Notes: generated by a model not told the origin, from the sequence alone. Shown: positions 41,012 to 50,151, numbered from the stretch's first letter. The stretch is 64,000 bases of DNA from Desulfotignum sp032250905 (GCA_032250905.1 JAVVEQ010000004.1:1-64000); one strand, 5' to 3'. Numbers and translations: made by a program.

Positions 41012-42109
41012 TCAGCGGCGTATCAGGGCCTCCAGAAGGCGGTCATAAAGGGGGGCCCGGGTTTCCCAGGAAAACGGCGTCATATGCCTGGACAATGCGG
41101 TTCGTTCAGCCACAAAGGCATCTGGCTGCTCCAAATGAAAGGACAGTTTTTCCAGAAGCTGATTTTCCGTTCGAAACAGAATATCATCATGCCAGTTTTC
41201 AGGCATGATTTCCGGATACGAAAGCCGATGCGGCAACAAGGGAAAACATCCGAACCGCACCGCCTCCACTACGGAAATACCGAAATTTTCCTGAACCGCC
41301 GTGGAAACCACCACCCGGCCTTTTGCCAGCCATTTTTCATAGGCTTTTCGAGACGGTTCATATCCAAAGACAACCATCTCCTTGTCCAGTAATTTTCTGG
41401 CCTTATCAAACACATCCGGATACAGATCATATCGTTCACCCAGCACAGCCAGAGAGAAGTGAATGCCTCTTTTTTTAAGACGCACAAGCAACTTGAAAAA
41501 CAGTTCCGGCTGCTTGTCATAATCCCACCGGTGATTCCAGATAATCAGCGGGGGTTTCCGGGTGGCGGGAGGCAGAGAGTCCCGTGTCAACGCAAACCGG
41601 CAACCGGGATAGACCACCCGGGATTTTCCCTGAATTCTCTCCACAATCCCTCTAGGCTGGAAGTCAGGCATCTGTTTGACCAGACGACGACTCTCCTTTA
41701 TAAAAGAACGCAAATGAAATTTGGAATTGAACCATACCTGGTCCGCCGCCAGGGCAGAATTCAAATTGATCAACCCGGCATCCACATCGGGTTTTCGTTG
41801 TTTTGCCCGGGCTGACAAGGGGTAGGATAGCTGATTTTCATGAAAATAAAGCACCAGGGGTGGACAATCTGAGCCGCTCAGCGCCTTGAATTGCGCCAGA
41901 TCCATCATGTCTGTGGCAAATACCCGATCATAATCACTCAATCGTTTGATTTTCTCCAGAAAATTGAGAGAGGCGGTCCGCATCCGCCATCGCCAGAACA
42001 GCGGTGGCAGAGTCAGCAAAGTGACTTCATGGCTGGAATGCGCCGCAAACCCGGTGGCAAAATCCTTGTGAGAACCCCCAAAAAAAGGCTCCAGAAACAG
42101 TATTTTCAT
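41012..42109 (-). CDS. tRNA-queuosine mannosyltransferase-like glycosyltransferase
   Basis: GT-B glycosyltransferase of 365 residues. The N-terminus MKILFLEPFFGGSHKDFATGF and the stretch LVLYFHENQLSYP are hallmarks of the DUF3524 family. Its animal members (GTDC1/QTMAN) attach mannose to queuosine in tRNA-Asp. The C-terminal donor domain has WNHRWDYDKQPELFF and the NFGISVVEAVRFGCFPLLP motif of retaining GT4-type enzymes. A bacterial role in sugar-modified queuosine is inference from family. It is divergent from a radical SAM gene across a 200-base region with an inverted repeat. Confidence 0.82.
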   Translation of the reverse strand: MKILFLEPFFGGSHKDFATGFAAHSSHEVTLLTLPPLFWRWRMRTASLNFLEKIKRLSDYDRVFATDMMDLAQFKALSGSDCPPLVLYFHENQLSYPLSARAKQRKPDVDAGLINLNSALAADQVWFNSKFHLRSFIKESRRLVKQMPDFQPRGIVERIQGKSRVVYPGCRFALTRDSLPPATRKPPLIIWNHRWDYDKQPELFFKLLVRLKKRGIHFSLAVLGERYDLYPDVFDKARKLLDKEMVVFGYEPSRKAYEKWLAKGRVVVSTAVQENFGISVVEAVRFGCFPLLPHRLSYPEIMPENWHDDILFRTENQLLEKLSFHLEQPDAFVAERTALSRHMTPFSWETRAPLYDRLLEALIRR

Positions 42110-42138
42110 GCTTGCCCTGTTTTTGTCTATATTTTATC

Positions 42139-42187
42139 TTGCCTGTAAGTAACGGTTTCAGTTTAAAGGGTCAAGCGTTACAGGCAA
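42139..42187. promoter_or_regulatory. 10-bp inverted repeat in the divergent promoter region
   Basis: TTGCCTGTAA (42139-42148) and TTACAGGCAA (42178-42187) are exact inverted copies 29 bases apart. Between them, on the - strand, TTGACC (42174-42169) could be a -35 for the glycosyltransferase, with a weak TACTTA 17 bases on. Such a placement suits an operator bound by a dimer. Confidence 0.4.
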
Positions 42188-42285
42188 AAAACAATTGCCA
42201 TATCACCGTATTCAATTGTAGACTGTAAAATTGTGTTGGATTGCCCTGGTAAAAAGACCCGGGTGATTGTTACCCTTAAAAACAA

Positions 42286-42299
42286 CAACACCAGTGTTG
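42286..42299 (+). repeat. Palindrome just before the radical SAM start
   Basis: CAACAC (42286-42291) and GTGTTG (42294-42299) are separated by 2 bases and end 3 bases before GGAG, the ribosome site of the gene starting at 42310. It may be an operator half of the divergent region or a small RNA hairpin affecting translation. Confidence 0.35.
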
Positions 42300-42309
42300 A
42301 TACGGAGAC

Positions 42310-43587
42310 ATGACAGACCCCGCTTTCATCTATAAAACCGATCAATTTTCCTTATCCTTGAATATTCGGGGAAATCAAGAATATACCAAGGTCAGCTACC
42401 CGGTTAAATACGGCATTTTTTCCCGCCTGGAAACCCGGGATCAGATACTGGAGTTCAACCTGAACCATGAAATCAAACACGCCAGAGCCAAAACCAGAGA
42501 CTGGCTCCACCCGTCAGAATGGCTCAAACGGTCCCAGGGAAATGACTGGATCTATTATTCCAGCGGTGGATATGCCGGTGTTTTTGAGGCCATCGGCGAA
42601 TATTATCTTCCCAATTTCATGTATCCCACCAATTCCCTTCTGGGCGGCAGGCCCTTTGAATTTCCCGTTATAGCGAACCTGTGTTCATCCTGGCATAACA
42701 CGCTGGCTGATATCCCCGATGCGTTGCCTGACATGCCGAAACCGATTGTTGACTGGCTTGAAAAGGCCCAATCCATCCATGTAGAGGACCTGAAAAAAAA
42801 AGCGGATCACCTGTTTGACATCAGCGGAGCGAGAGCCACAGTCCTGCCGCCGGATGCCCGGCATTCCGACTACAACCTGATCCCTTTGACCATTGCCGAT
42901 GGATGTCTTTACAAATGCCGGTTCTGCAAGGTTAAAAACAAAAAACCGTTCACTCCACGATCCAGGACCGATATCCACCGGCAGATCCGGGAATTGAAAC
43001 ATTTTTACGGGCCGGATCTCATCAATTACAACGCGCTTTTTTTAGGGGAGCACGATGCATTGAACGCACCCAAAGACCTGATCCTGTTTGCGGCAAAAGA
43101 AAGTCATGAGCGATTCGGATTTGCTCACAGCTACATGAAACAATCTCGGATATACCTTTTCGGCAGCGTGGATTCCCTGCTCAACGCCGACATTACGTTG
43201 TTTGAAGAACTGAATCGCCTGCCTTTTGACACTTTTATCAATATCGGCCTGGAATCCAATGACCAGGCGACCCTGGACCAGATCGGAAAGCCCGTCACTA
43301 CAGAAAAAGTAAGCCTGGCATTTAACCGCATGTGTGAAATCAACCAGACCTTTGGTCAAATAGAAATGACCGGTAATTTCATCATGGACGACCACTTGCC
43401 ACCCACCCACATCCAGTCCATGCTGGATCTGGCAAGAGACCGGATTTCTCACCCGGTTCCCAAAGGCAGTATCTATCTGTCGCCCCTCAGATTTGGAAAA
43501 CCCTCCCGGGAAGTGCTCTATGATTTTTACCGCCTGAAAACCGCCAGCCGTCTGCCCATGTTTCTGTACATCATCCAGCGGTTGTAG
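42310..43587 (+). CDS. Radical SAM protein of unknown substrate
   Basis: A 425-residue protein with the cluster motif GCLYKCRFC, cysteines 199, 203 and 206 (CX3CX2C). About 190 residues lie before the motif (FSLSLNIRGNQEYTKVSYPVKYGIFSR at the start), which is more than in minimal enzymes. The barrel shows FINIGLESNDQATLDQIGKP and MTGNFIMDD, resembling the HemN/B12-type rSAM core. No SPASM or other auxiliary cysteine cluster is evident at the C-terminus. It is divergent from the queuosine mannosyltransferase-like gene. I cannot name its reaction. Confidence 0.8.
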   Translation: MTDPAFIYKTDQFSLSLNIRGNQEYTKVSYPVKYGIFSRLETRDQILEFNLNHEIKHARAKTRDWLHPSEWLKRSQGNDWIYYSSGGYAGVFEAIGEYYLPNFMYPTNSLLGGRPFEFPVIANLCSSWHNTLADIPDALPDMPKPIVDWLEKAQSIHVEDLKKKADHLFDISGARATVLPPDARHSDYNLIPLTIADGCLYKCRFCKVKNKKPFTPRSRTDIHRQIRELKHFYGPDLINYNALFLGEHDALNAPKDLILFAAKESHERFGFAHSYMKQSRIYLFGSVDSLLNADITLFEELNRLPFDTFINIGLESNDQATLDQIGKPVTTEKVSLAFNRMCEINQTFGQIEMTGNFIMDDHLPPTHIQSMLDLARDRISHPVPKGSIYLSPLRFGKPSREVLYDFYRLKTASRLPMFLYIIQRL

Positions 43588-43667
43588 TTTGACCTCACCC
43601 CGGGTTTGCGCTGAACCTCACGCCCCGGCTCACCGGGCAAAAGATGGATAAAAAAATTCCTTGCGAA

Positions 43668-44861
43668 TCATTCCGGTTTGAGCAGAGAATAGACCTGGAT
43701 CGGCTCAGGGATTCCCTTGAGTTTTGCCTTTCCCCGGTCATATGCCGACCACAACCCTTCAATCAGTTCCCGGGTAGCCTGGCTGACCAGAATGTCACCG
43801 CCAGCTGCATGATCTGACAGACGGGCGGCGATATTGGTTACGGACCCGGATGCCGTGAACGTCATTCGGGTATCCAGCATCCCTTTGAAACGGGTCATGC
43901 CCACCAGGGCCGTGCCGGAACTGATGCCCATATTAACGGTCATGGGAGCCATATCTGAGAGCAGGCCCTCAGCCAGCAGGGAAAGGCTGACGGACCGGCA
44001 CCGGGAAGCAATTTCAAACGCCGCTTTCACAGCGTTCATCGCATTGGTTTTCGCCTCATGATCCTTGAAAATAATCATGAATCCGTCCCCGCTGGTTTCA
44101 TTGATCTCACCATGGCAGCGATGAATGGGATCCACGAAACTGGAAAACACTTTTTCGATCACCGCGTTGACCTGCTCCTCCGGGCGGGTGGCGCTCAACC
44201 CGGTATATCCCTCCAGATCAATGAACAGAACACTGACCTGCTTGTTTTCTTTCTCACGGGTCAACAGTTCCGGATTCTTATCCGCCATCCGCCGCACCGA
44301 CCCCGGGACAAACGGAGTGAGGCTGTCCAGAGTCCGGCTGATACGAATTTTTTCCCGGGTAATTTCCCATTGCCGTCTGGCGGTCAGCAAAATGTTTCCC
44401 AGAACATTGGCAAAATCCCGGATCAGATAGAAATCCCTGCGCGAGTATCGGGTCAACGGTTGAATCACCACGCTGATGACGGCCAGAATCCGGTTGTTCA
44501 CAAATACCGGCATGGCATATTCCGATCCCACCGTCGTCCGGGTTCCATCCGGGCGGACCACCGGTTCGCTGCTGGACAACACCACCGCCTTTTTTCTGGC
44601 AATCGCCTGCTGAACCGCCGGACGGTCCCGTTTGCAGGACTGACAGCTCACCGGCCTGTCATACAGTGCGCACTGCAAAGGGCTGGTATATTCCGCCGCA
44701 TCCGGATCCAGCAGCAGCACACATACCTCCATGGCATTGGGGATCAGGGAACGAAGACGTTCTCTGACCGCCTCAATAATATCGCCGGCCTCGGTCAAGG
44801 GGGCAATTGTATTGATCAGGTCCTGCTGCACATGAAATCGTTCTTTATAATAATGATCCAT
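43668..44861 (-). CDS. GAF-domain class III adenylate/guanylate cyclase
   Basis: Signalling protein of 397 residues, probably cytoplasmic. Residues about 15-165 form a GAF-like sensor with a cysteine group, CQSCKRD, that could bind metal or sense redox. A helical linker leads to a class III cyclase domain from about 205: VSVLFIDLEGYTGLSA with the first metal aspartate, NETSGDGFMIIF with the second, and the SGSVTNIAARLSDHAAGGDILVS part near the end. The substrate (ATP or GTP) was not decided. It may also be a regulatory homologue without activity. It stands alone between a convergent radical SAM gene and the PagL-like gene. Confidence 0.85.
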   Translation of the reverse strand: MDHYYKERFHVQQDLINTIAPLTEAGDIIEAVRERLRSLIPNAMEVCVLLLDPDAAEYTSPLQCALYDRPVSCQSCKRDRPAVQQAIARKKAVVLSSSEPVVRPDGTRTTVGSEYAMPVFVNNRILAVISVVIQPLTRYSRRDFYLIRDFANVLGNILLTARRQWEITREKIRISRTLDSLTPFVPGSVRRMADKNPELLTREKENKQVSVLFIDLEGYTGLSATRPEEQVNAVIEKVFSSFVDPIHRCHGEINETSGDGFMIIFKDHEAKTNAMNAVKAAFEIASRCRSVSLSLLAEGLLSDMAPMTVNMGISSGTALVGMTRFKGMLDTRMTFTASGSVTNIAARLSDHAAGGDILVSQATRELIEGLWSAYDRGKAKLKGIPEPIQVYSLLKPE

Positions 44862-44920
44862 TTGCGCCCTGTCCCGGGGTATTCATCCCGACAAATGAGA
44901 TGACCCGCTGTTTCTAAAAA

Positions 44921-45463
44921 TCAAAATTGCCAGGCCACCGTACCTATCCAGATATCGATGCCGTCATTGGGACTTGCCAGCCCGGCGTTGGAATAATGCA
45001 TATAGCCGAATTTAATATCCACCCGGTCCATCACCACACCGATACCGATCCGGTCTTCAAACTGGAAATTGCTGGACAGATTCCGCCCGGCAATCAGGTA
45101 ATCATTGATATAGGCCACCCCGATTCCGCCTTCAATGTAAGGAATGACCGGCCAGTGGCTGTCTGGGTTGAAATAATAAGCAAACACCGGTGAAAACCCC
45201 ACCCCGTGTGTCGTATCTCCGGATTTATCCCACAAGTTGTATGACAGTTCAAAATACCCTGACAGGGCACCGGTCCGGGAGTCAAACCATCGAGAGGAAA
45301 ATGGCTTCTGAAGACCCAATCGAAACACATCAATGTTGTCCGTGCTCTGCCCGTATCCTCCGAAAACCCCTATTCCCCGGGGTTCTGCCGAAGCCATGGT
45401 GCAGGCCAGCAGCACACTGCAGGCAACAACCGCTCCCATGACCCACCATTTCATTTTTTTCAT
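44921..45463 (-). CDS. PagL-like lipid A deacylase, outer membrane
   Basis: Small outer-membrane beta-barrel enzyme that would remove an acyl chain from lipid A. From the ATG at 45463 it has 180 residues, beginning with a signal peptide (charged MKKMKWW, then VMGAVVACSVLLACTMASA). The C-terminus ends in aromatic VAWQF, the usual barrel sorting signal. The PagL motif HYSNAG provides His156 and Ser158; the third catalytic position, Glu in Pseudomonas PagL, is Asp170 here (PNDGID). That exchange is conservative but its effect is unknown. An in-frame TTG lies 6 bases further upstream. Confidence 0.82.
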   Translation of the reverse strand: MKKMKWWVMGAVVACSVLLACTMASAEPRGIGVFGGYGQSTDNIDVFRLGLQKPFSSRWFDSRTGALSGYFELSYNLWDKSGDTTHGVGFSPVFAYYFNPDSHWPVIPYIEGGIGVAYINDYLIAGRNLSSNFQFEDRIGIGVVMDRVDIKFGYMHYSNAGLASPNDGIDIWIGTVAWQF

Positions 45464-45606
45464 TTTCAATTTTCCAGGCCAGTATTTGTTTTTTTATCTA
45501 TTAACAATACATTAACATACAATTCATCCCCTAAGATAACCCAAATTTCAAAAAAAAGGAAGACTACAATGGCGGCTATCCATACAAACAGCCGGTTGTT
45601 TTACCC

Positions 45607-45635
45607 TTGACATACAATTTAAGTAAGTTTATATC
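45607..45635 (+). promoter_or_regulatory. Sigma70-type promoter of the dsr operon
   Basis: TTGACA (45607-45612), a 17-base spacer and TATATC (45630-45635) form a near-consensus promoter. The first gene starts at 45696, giving a leader of about 55 bases. The 226-base gap upstream holds no other gene. Confidence 0.7.
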
Positions 45636-45695
45636 CTTCTAACGATTGAAACAGGCAGTATTGTAGAGAAAATTCAAAAAAAAGACCGGACAGCC

Positions 45696-46229
45696 ATGAC
45701 TCTGAAACAGTCCTTAACGCGGAACCATAAAGTACTACTGAAAAAATGGTTCCAGGCAACCATTGGCACCTATCCCCCACAGAGTGCACGCATTCTGGGA
45801 AAGGACGTGGACCGGTTCGACAATCCGGTGGGCGCAGTCACCAGAGAAACACTGGAAGATGTCCTGCAACTGCTGGCTTCTGATTATACCAGTGAAAGCC
45901 TTGAAAAAGCCCTGGACCCGGTCATACGCATCCGAGCCGTCCAGGCATTTTCCGCTGCCGAGGCAGTGAGTTTTATTTTTTTTCTGAAAGACATCGGTGA
46001 AACAGTCATTGATTCAGCCCACATCCGGGCATTCGACCGGATGGTGGACCAGGTCGTCCTGGCAGGGTTCAACCGGCTGATGAAATGCAGAGAAGAGATA
46101 TTCCTTTTAAAGGCCACGGAAAGCAAGCGACGGATCCACGCAGCCTTTGAAAGGGCAGGCTTGGTAAAAGAGCTCAAGGAGGAAGATCTGCTTGGCTCAA
46201 AAAATCTTAACGTGCCTGACAAAATTTAG
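45696..46229 (+). CDS. RsbRD N-terminal domain protein preceding dsrM
   Basis: A 177-residue, all-helical soluble protein resembling the RsbRD_N domain, a globin-like sensor domain of stressosome proteins. It shows LLKKWFQATIGTYP, RFDNPVGAVTRETLEDVLQLL and LDPVIRIRAVQAFSAAEAVSFIFFLKDIG. No catalytic domain follows. RsbRD-type genes often head dsrMKJOP operons in sulfate reducers, and here it is the first gene after the promoter, 35 bases before dsrM. A role in sensing or assembling the Dsr complex is inferred from this position only. Confidence 0.82.
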   Translation: MTLKQSLTRNHKVLLKKWFQATIGTYPPQSARILGKDVDRFDNPVGAVTRETLEDVLQLLASDYTSESLEKALDPVIRIRAVQAFSAAEAVSFIFFLKDIGETVIDSAHIRAFDRMVDQVVLAGFNRLMKCREEIFLLKATESKRRIHAAFERAGLVKELKEEDLLGSKNLNVPDKI

Positions 46230-46264
46230 GTTTGTCTGGCAACCAATCAAGAGGTGGTTACAAC

Positions 46265-47269
46265 ATGACACAAAAGTACTTGATCCCCCTGGCAGCAGTT
46301 TTTCTGCTTTTTCTAGTGGCTTACACGGGGGCGGGAGCAGGGCTTGGGTGGTTCTTCGGGATTTTTTTCCCTTACCTGGCGGTCATTGCCTTCCTGGTCG
46401 GCTTTGTTATCAAAGTGATGGGGTGGGCGAGATCAGCGGTTCCCTTCAGGATTCCCACTACCTGCGGGCAGCAGAAATCGCTGCCCTGGATTAAACAGAA
46501 CCGCATTGACAACCCCGACACCGCGTCCGGTGTATTCATACGGATGTTGCTTGAAATATTTCTGTTCAGGTCATTATTCCGTAACACCAAAGCAGCCTTC
46601 AACCGTAACGAATCAAACCGGATCACCTATTCCTGGGAAATTTTTCTGTGGGTGGCGGCCCTGGCCTTTCACTATGCATTTCTGGTAGTACTCATCAGGC
46701 ACTTCCGGTTTTTCACCTCCCCGGTACCATCCTGCGTCCAGTTTTTGGAAGCGCTGGATGGCATCGTCCAGCTCGGGTTGCCCGGTCTTTTTCTGTCCGG
46801 TGTGGTGCTTCCGGCAGCGACCCTGTTTCTGCTGGCAAGACGGCTGTTTGATCAAAAGGTCCGCTATATCTCCCAGGCATCGGATTATTTCCCCTTGTTT
46901 TTGATTCTGGGAATTGCCATCACCGGTATTTCCATGCGGTACTTCACCAAGGTGGATATCATTGCTGTCAAGGAAATGACCATGGGTCTGGTCACGTTCA
47001 GTCCCACCATTCCCGACGGTGTCGCCAACCTGTTTTATGCCCACCTGTTTTTAGTAAGTATCCTGTTCGCCTATTTCCCGGCCAGCAAGCTCATGCACCT
47101 GGGCGGCATTTTCCTGAGTCCCACCCGGAACATGGCCAACAATACCCGGGCGAAACGGCATGTGAACCCCTGGAATTATGATGTGCCGATTCATACCTAT
47201 GAACAGTATGAAGATCACTTCAGAGACAAAATGATCGAAGCTGGGCTGCCAGTGGAAAAAAAGGAGTAA
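46265..47269 (+). CDS. dsrM: DsrM, membrane cytochrome b subunit of the Dsr complex
   Basis: Membrane quinol/heme b subunit of the DsrMKJOP complex that connects the menaquinone pool to sulfite reduction. From the ATG at 46265 (GAGGTGG 7 bases upstream) it has 334 residues; the in-frame TTG at 46232 lacks a ribosome site. Two hydrophobic segments at the N-terminus are followed by a loop with IKQNRIDNPDT, then further helices resembling NarI, with candidate heme histidines in FHYAFLVVLIRHFRFF and YAHLFLVSILF. dsrK begins 3 bases after the stop. Confidence 0.93.
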   Translation: MTQKYLIPLAAVFLLFLVAYTGAGAGLGWFFGIFFPYLAVIAFLVGFVIKVMGWARSAVPFRIPTTCGQQKSLPWIKQNRIDNPDTASGVFIRMLLEIFLFRSLFRNTKAAFNRNESNRITYSWEIFLWVAALAFHYAFLVVLIRHFRFFTSPVPSCVQFLEALDGIVQLGLPGLFLSGVVLPAATLFLLARRLFDQKVRYISQASDYFPLFLILGIAITGISMRYFTKVDIIAVKEMTMGLVTFSPTIPDGVANLFYAHLFLVSILFAYFPASKLMHLGGIFLSPTRNMANNTRAKRHVNPWNYDVPIHTYEQYEDHFRDKMIEAGLPVEKKE

Positions 47270-47272
47270 TCA

Positions 47273-48922
47273 ATGGCCGACGAACTGACACCAGATGAAT
47301 TACTGGATAAAATAGACTATGGTACGGATTCCGGCAACTGGCTGGACACCACCAAATCCGTCCAGATCCGGCCGGGCATGTACTGCTACGCCGCCAAGCC
47401 GGAAAGTGTGGAAACGCTTGGACTGCCCAATGCCCGGAGCTGGAACCCGACCGAGGAAGACTGGAAACTGCCCGACAACTGGCAGCAGATTCTCCATGAT
47501 GGCATCAAGGAACGGCTGGAACGGTTCAGGACATTCAAGATTTTCATGGATGTATGTGTCCGCTGCGGCGCCTGTGCTGACAAATGTCATTTCTTTTTAG
47601 GCACGGGTGATCCCAAGAACATGCCGGTGTTGAGAGCTGAACTGCTCAGATCAATTTACCGAAATGATTTCACCTCTGCCGGCAAAATCCTGCAGAAGAT
47701 CCCCGGCGGGCAGCGCCTGGGAGGAAACCGTCCCCTGACCCTGGATGTACTCAAGGAGATGTGGTATTACTTTTTCCAATGCACGGAATGCCGCCGATGC
47801 TCCGTATTCTGCCCCTACGGCATTGATACGGCTGAAATCACCATCATGGCCAGAGAGCTGTTCAACCTGCTTGGATTGAACATCGACTGGATCGCCACCC
47901 CGGTTTCCAACTGCTACACGACTGGAAACCATCTGGGAATCCAGCCCCATGCCTTCAAGGACATGCTGGAATTTTTCGTGGAAGACCTCGAAGACATCAC
48001 CGGCGTGGACTGTACGCCCCAGTTCCAGAAAAAAGGGGCGGACATCCTTTTTATCACCCCGTCCGGCGATGTATTTGCCGATCCCGGCACCTATACCTGC
48101 CAGGGCTATCTGATCCTGTTCCAGTACCTCAAGGAAAAATACGGCCTGGATGTGACCTGGTCCACCTATGCCTCTGAAGGCGGCAACTTCGGATTTTTCA
48201 CCTCCCACGAGACCATGAAGCGGCTCAACGCCAAGATGTACTATGAAGCCAAACGATTAGGTGTCAAATGGATTTTAGGGGGTGAATGCGGCCATATGTG
48301 GCGGGTGATTCACCAGTACATGGACACCATGAACGGCCCGGCCGATTTTCTGGAAGTGCCGGTGAACCCAATCACGGGCACAAAGTTTCACAATGCCGCT
48401 TCCACCAAGATGGTGCATATCACGGAATTTACCGCGGATTTGATCAGGCACAACAAACTGGAACTCGACAAAAGCAGAAACGCCAACCGGGTCATGACCT
48501 TTCATGATTCCTGCAACACCTCCCGGGGCATGGGCCTTCTGGACGAACCCCGGTATGTGATCAAAAACGTGTGCGACAAGTTCTATGAAATGCCGCCCAA
48601 CACCATTCGTGAAAATACCTTCTGCTGCGGGTCCGGATCAGGGCTCAATGCCGGGGAAAACATGGAACTGCGTATGGCCGGTGCCCTGCCCCGGGCCACG
48701 GCTTTAAAATATGTCCATGAAAAATACGGGGTCAACACCCTGGGCACCATTTGTGCTATTGACCGGGCTGCGTTATCTACCTTATGCGAATACTGGGTCC
48801 CGGAAGTGGAGGTGGCCGGCATACATGAACTGGTGGGCAACGCCCTGATTCTGCCTGGAGAAAAAGAACGAACCGAAGACCTGAGAATGGAACCGCTGCC
48901 GGGTTGCGAGGAGGAGGAATAA
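47273..48922 (+). CDS. dsrK: DsrK, HdrD-like iron-sulfur subunit
   Basis: Cytoplasmic catalytic subunit thought to pass electrons to the DsrC trisulfide. It has 549 residues. Two [4Fe-4S] motifs are CVRCGACADKCHF and CTECRRCSVFCPYGID. The HdrD-like CCG regions include GGECGHMWR, FHDSCNTSRGMGLL and FCCGSGSGL, which form the special cluster site. AAGGAG precedes the ATG. It overlaps nothing but is spaced by a few bases from dsrM and dsrJ, so all are one operon. Confidence 0.95.
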   Translation: MADELTPDELLDKIDYGTDSGNWLDTTKSVQIRPGMYCYAAKPESVETLGLPNARSWNPTEEDWKLPDNWQQILHDGIKERLERFRTFKIFMDVCVRCGACADKCHFFLGTGDPKNMPVLRAELLRSIYRNDFTSAGKILQKIPGGQRLGGNRPLTLDVLKEMWYYFFQCTECRRCSVFCPYGIDTAEITIMARELFNLLGLNIDWIATPVSNCYTTGNHLGIQPHAFKDMLEFFVEDLEDITGVDCTPQFQKKGADILFITPSGDVFADPGTYTCQGYLILFQYLKEKYGLDVTWSTYASEGGNFGFFTSHETMKRLNAKMYYEAKRLGVKWILGGECGHMWRVIHQYMDTMNGPADFLEVPVNPITGTKFHNAASTKMVHITEFTADLIRHNKLELDKSRNANRVMTFHDSCNTSRGMGLLDEPRYVIKNVCDKFYEMPPNTIRENTFCCGSGSGLNAGENMELRMAGALPRATALKYVHEKYGVNTLGTICAIDRAALSTLCEYWVPEVEVAGIHELVGNALILPGEKERTEDLRMEPLPGCEEEE

Positions 48923-48923
48923 A

Positions 48924-49319
48924 ATGACAAAAAACATGATTGTTACCGGACTGGCCGTGTTTGTACTGGCGGTGCTCTCCCCATTCTGGTTCAACCTGGT
49001 GACCACCACCCAGGCGGCACCGGAACCGGAATTGCTGGGGCCTGCCAAAGAAGCAAAAAAATGTGTCCTGGAAAAATATGACATGCGGGCCAACCATATG
49101 TCCCTGCTGAATGAATGGCGGGGTGCGGTGGTACGGAATGCCGACCGCATCTATGTGGCAGCCAACGGCCACACATTTAACATGAGTCTGTCCACCGGAG
49201 AAAACTCCTGTCTGGGCTGCCATGAAGACAAAGCCAAATTCTGTGACTCCTGTCATACTTATGCCTCAGTGAATCCATATTGCTGGGAGTGTCACACAAA
49301 CCCCAAGGAGATTGAATGA
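48924..49319 (+). CDS. dsrJ: DsrJ, triheme cytochrome c
   Basis: Periplasmic, membrane-anchored cytochrome of 131 residues. An uncleaved N-terminal hydrophobic segment (MIVTGLAVFVLAVLSPFWF, about residues 5-23) anchors it. Three heme c motifs follow close together: CLGCH, CDSCH and CWECH. A lone cysteine in AKKCVLEKYDM corresponds to the unusual axial ligand reported for one DsrJ heme. AGGAGGA precedes the ATG, and the end overlaps the dsrO start by 4 bases. Confidence 0.95.
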   Translation: MTKNMIVTGLAVFVLAVLSPFWFNLVTTTQAAPEPELLGPAKEAKKCVLEKYDMRANHMSLLNEWRGAVVRNADRIYVAANGHTFNMSLSTGENSCLGCHEDKAKFCDSCHTYASVNPYCWECHTNPKEIE

Positions 49320-50140
49320 TGGAAAACAGCAGAAGACAATTTCTGAAGGTGGCGGGCATTGCCGCCATCGGTTTGGGGGCAGCTCCGGCGATCAACTTTG
49401 CCGCTTCAGATTCCCATGGGGCTGCCGAAGTCATAAAAACCAAATATGACGGTGCCCTTCACGCGGAACGCTGGGGTATGGTTATCGACATCAAGAAAAT
49501 CGATGACAAACTGGCAAAAAAAATCACCCGGGCCTGCCATAGCCATCACAATGTGCCGGATTTCACCCATGAAGTGGATAAACAGCTGTTCCCCGATACC
49601 CGGCCGGTTAAACACACACAGGAGATCAAATGGATCTGGAAGGAAAAATTCCATTATGCCTTCCCGGACAAGGAAGATGAATTTTTGAATGAAAAATTTC
49701 ATCACCTGCCGTTTCTGGTATTATGCAACCATTGCAAAAATGCCCCCTGTGTCCAGGCATGCCCGACCCAGGCCACGTTTTCCCGGGAAGACGGCATCGT
49801 GATCATGGATTATCACCGCTGCATCGGATGCCGCTTCTGCATGGCCGCCTGCCCTTATGGATCCAGAAGTTTCAACTTCCGGGATCCCCGGCCGTTTATC
49901 GAAGTGACAGATCCGGATTTTCCCACCCGGTCCAAAGGGGTGGTGGAAAAGTGCAACCTGTGTGCGGAAAGATTGGCCAAAGGTGAGCAGCCGCATTGTG
50001 TGGAAGCCTCTGAAGGTGCCATAGTGGTGGGGGACCTGGAAGATCCGGATTCACAGGTCCGGAAGCTTCTCGGTGAACATTATACAATCCGACGTAAACA
50101 GTCCCTGGGTACGGAACCCTCTGTTTACTACATCGTTTAA
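49316..50140 (+). CDS. dsrO: DsrO, periplasmic ferredoxin-like subunit
   Basis: Periplasmic iron-sulfur subunit of 274 residues, exported by the Tat system: the start MMENSRRQFLKVAGIAAIG carries the twin-arginine motif. Cluster motifs are CNHCKNAPCVQACP, CIGCRFCMAACPYG and CNLCAERLAKGEQPHC, with one more group contributed by earlier histidine/cysteine positions. It resembles HybA/NrfC-type electron-transfer subunits and is expected to pair with DsrP. The ATG at 49316 overlaps the dsrJ stop; an ATG three bases later is equally possible. Confidence 0.95.
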   Translation: MMENSRRQFLKVAGIAAIGLGAAPAINFAASDSHGAAEVIKTKYDGALHAERWGMVIDIKKIDDKLAKKITRACHSHHNVPDFTHEVDKQLFPDTRPVKHTQEIKWIWKEKFHYAFPDKEDEFLNEKFHHLPFLVLCNHCKNAPCVQACPTQATFSREDGIVIMDYHRCIGCRFCMAACPYGSRSFNFRDPRPFIEVTDPDFPTRSKGVVEKCNLCAERLAKGEQPHCVEASEGAIVVGDLEDPDSQVRKLLGEHYTIRRKQSLGTEPSVYYIV

Positions 50141-50151
50141 GAGAGGCGCAT

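Noticed and set aside
45569..45610. 13-codon frame with a ribosome-like site before the dsr promoter
   Set aside because: Its end overlaps the -35 of the dsr promoter, it has no biased codon run, and no terminator hairpin follows it, so a leader peptide is unlikely.
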